64,000 bases of DNA. Origin: Amblyornis subalaris. Taxonomy: Eukaryota; Chordata; Aves; Passeriformes; Ptilonorhynchidae. Location of the stretch: contig JACAXG010000069.1 in assembly GCA_018881555.1 (NCBI GenBank), positions 682,001 through 746,000 on the forward strand. Direction: 5' to 3'. The notes beneath the pieces were generated by a model. It did no database searches and was not told the origin of the DNA. It saw only the letters and a program-made list of their open reading frames with translations. The translations under genes and the position numbers were made by a program. Below are positions 62,501-64,000 of this stretch, piece after piece; the stretch's first letter is position 1, and every line of letters begins with the position of its first letter.

Positions 62501-64000
62501 CATGCAGTGTGGAAGATGTGACTAATGTTATAATTGTGCTACACTAGTAAATATTTTTGAAAGTCATTTAGATAATTGCACCTCGGTATTTTGTGGGTGA
62601 AAAATACTTTCTACATAATCTTATTTTTTGCCTCTCATATTCTCTTATTTCTGATTAATTGTCCAATTGTTACTATCAAATATTTAAAGTACACTAATCT
62701 ATATTGATTGTCTATATGTCGAGTTAGAAATAGGATACAAGCAGTAGAAATAATTTTATGTAATAGCAGAAAAAACCTATCATTCCAATTTCCATAAAAT
62801 ACGATAGCCATTGCTAACTCAGTATTAAATCCTAAACTGACATGATTATTTGACCTGATAGCCTTAAATCTATTAAGTAGATAGAAAGGCAATATACCAA
62901 TATACACTCATACCCGTACGAAGCATTGCTATTCCGATTTGAAACAAAAAAAAAGATTTTAAAAAAAATTGTGGAAAAATTCTAGCTTCGTTAGATGATT
63001 TCCCCAGCCCAAGTCAATCAATGTACACCATAACCTTATATTTTTGTATTACTGTACAGACTTCTTAATAGAAGGAACAGTTCTATTTGTATATAACCTT
63101 GAGTTTGTGCCCTAAGGCAAACTGCCAGAGACTGTGAATAGCTCTTTTTCTGACGCAGCCTTACAGCAGAGCATCTAGCTGGTTGAGGACTGCAAATTTC
63201 AACGGGTTAAAAGGCTGAGAAGGTCTTTTCTGATAAGGAAAACAAAAGAGAAAGAAAGACTTACAGGAGGAGTCTTGGGAAATGCCAGCACATGAGGGTG
63301 TTGTGCATCAGATCTGAAAAAGCCACATGAACAACTTTCCCGTAGGAGTCTCTATTGACCCTCTCATGAAACCTCAACCTTGGTCACAGAAGTGGGGAAA
63401 GTCTCTTTGACTTCTCCTTCTAAGTGAGTCAGTCTAGCACAGAAGGTGCCACCTAACCTAGAGAGGTATTTTCATTTTCCATCGCAGTGGACTCTAGGCT
63501 GTCAAGACAGGGTGAACAAACCTACTGTCATCTGTCTCCAGTATCAAGTTCAATTCCTTCCGTTGTGCTCTCACCAGTTAGCCTGACTTGAGAAGCTGAG
63601 TCCAGTCAGCTCATGGACAGACCCAGTTCGATGGGGAGCCTGGGACAACAACCAAGGAGCAGTGAATAGGCACTGCAGGTGAGCAAGACTTCCATCATTC
63701 AGCCGTGGAGAGCCATAGGATCAGCTGAACCAACAGTAAAAACAAAAGCTTTGTCTCACCACGCTGCTCAGCTAAAATGTTGGAATAACATAGAGAAAGG
63801 AGCAATATTCAGTGACAGCACTGGTATTCAAACAAAAATTTGGAAATGCTCATGAGCTACGTGGTCTATCAGGGAAGCAATCGCTCCGGCATAAGCAGCC
63901 CTAGGTGCAATATAGAAGCCTATTAGTCAATTACAAGTCCAATGGAAATGGAGACGAGAAGGAAAGACAGAGTTTTTTCGGATTCTCTCGAACAAAATTA

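Larger units (their letters stand above)
45158..64000. other. 19-kb unique stretch, no gene recognised
   Basis: Mostly AT-rich with short CA (46613-46625), ATT (47277-47298, 59563-59582) and T runs (58016-58042). GC/CpG-enriched islets occur at about 51290-51540, 55237-55392, 57236-57375, 61708-61807 and 63340-63990. Frames of 60-94 codons are scattered on both strands without domains. Splice-acceptor-like sequences occur (for example ends at 46761, 55607, 55969, 57235), but no donor-acceptor chain with a shared reading frame could be built. Confidence 0.5.

Noticed and set aside
1..64000. tRNA, rRNA, U6/7SL or known microRNA genes, and CRISPR arrays
   Set aside because: I looked for the familiar promoter boxes, mature microRNA seeds and regularly spaced direct repeats and found none. 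Hairpin microRNAs unknown to me could still be present.

Overview
The window reads as AT-rich bird nuclear DNA, either intergenic or from inside a very large intron. The avian assignment rests on its mobile elements. Six clear 5'-truncated CR1 LINE copies carry the CR1 reverse-transcriptase C-terminal protein remnant and/or the CR1 3' end. Four of them end in the octamer tail (ATTCTATG/ATTCTGTG types), one keeps only a degenerate trace of it, and there are smaller, older CR1 pieces. One solo LTR belongs to an endogenous retrovirus family that is abundant in birds. I cannot fix the order; a songbird or other Neoaves is plausible. Nothing prokaryotic is present.

Layout: 1-4.44 kb is unique AT-rich sequence. 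At 4.44-5.45 kb lies CR1 copy 1 (+), followed by an AAAC-rich low-complexity patch. CR1 copy 2 (+) is at 6.45-7.24 kb and joins an endonuclease-domain piece directly to the C-terminal region of the same polyprotein. From 7.2 to 20.2 kb the sequence is unique, with small microsatellites at 9.85 and 11.15 kb. CR1 copies 3 (-) and 4 (+) lie at 20.24-20.64 and 21.86-22.75 kb; they are the same subfamily and form an inverted repeat around a short reverse-transcriptase-like fragment. From 22.75 to 28.8 kb the sequence is unique apart from a compact CpG cluster at 23.89-24.05 kb. An old CR1 (28.82-29.17 kb, +) is followed by CR1 copy 5 (29.43-30.15 kb, -). A pure 18-unit TTTTC pentanucleotide array sits at 32.03-32.12 kb. 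CR1 copy 6 (37.01-37.26 kb, -), a 12-bp tandem repeat at 38.04 kb, a CR1 tail remnant at 43.2 kb and the solo LTR (44.57-45.16 kb) follow. The last 19 kb is unique sequence with a few short GC/CpG-enriched islets.

No host protein-coding gene, tRNA, rRNA, snRNA or CRISPR array could be supported. The longest open frame is the decayed CR1 protein of copy 1. The longest non-repeat frames (136 codons at 34.3 kb, 118 at 26.6 kb) are about what chance gives in 64 kb of this composition. A few segments nevertheless combine splice-like borders, retained CpGs and open frames, and are listed as candidate exons or constrained elements. The CR1 copies are dead by inspection: stops, frameshifts and lost catalytic aspartates are visible. 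I found no convincing undescribed system; the best leads are the CpG cluster with three spaced motifs, the exon-like segment at 34.4 kb and the small open frame at 55.2 kb.
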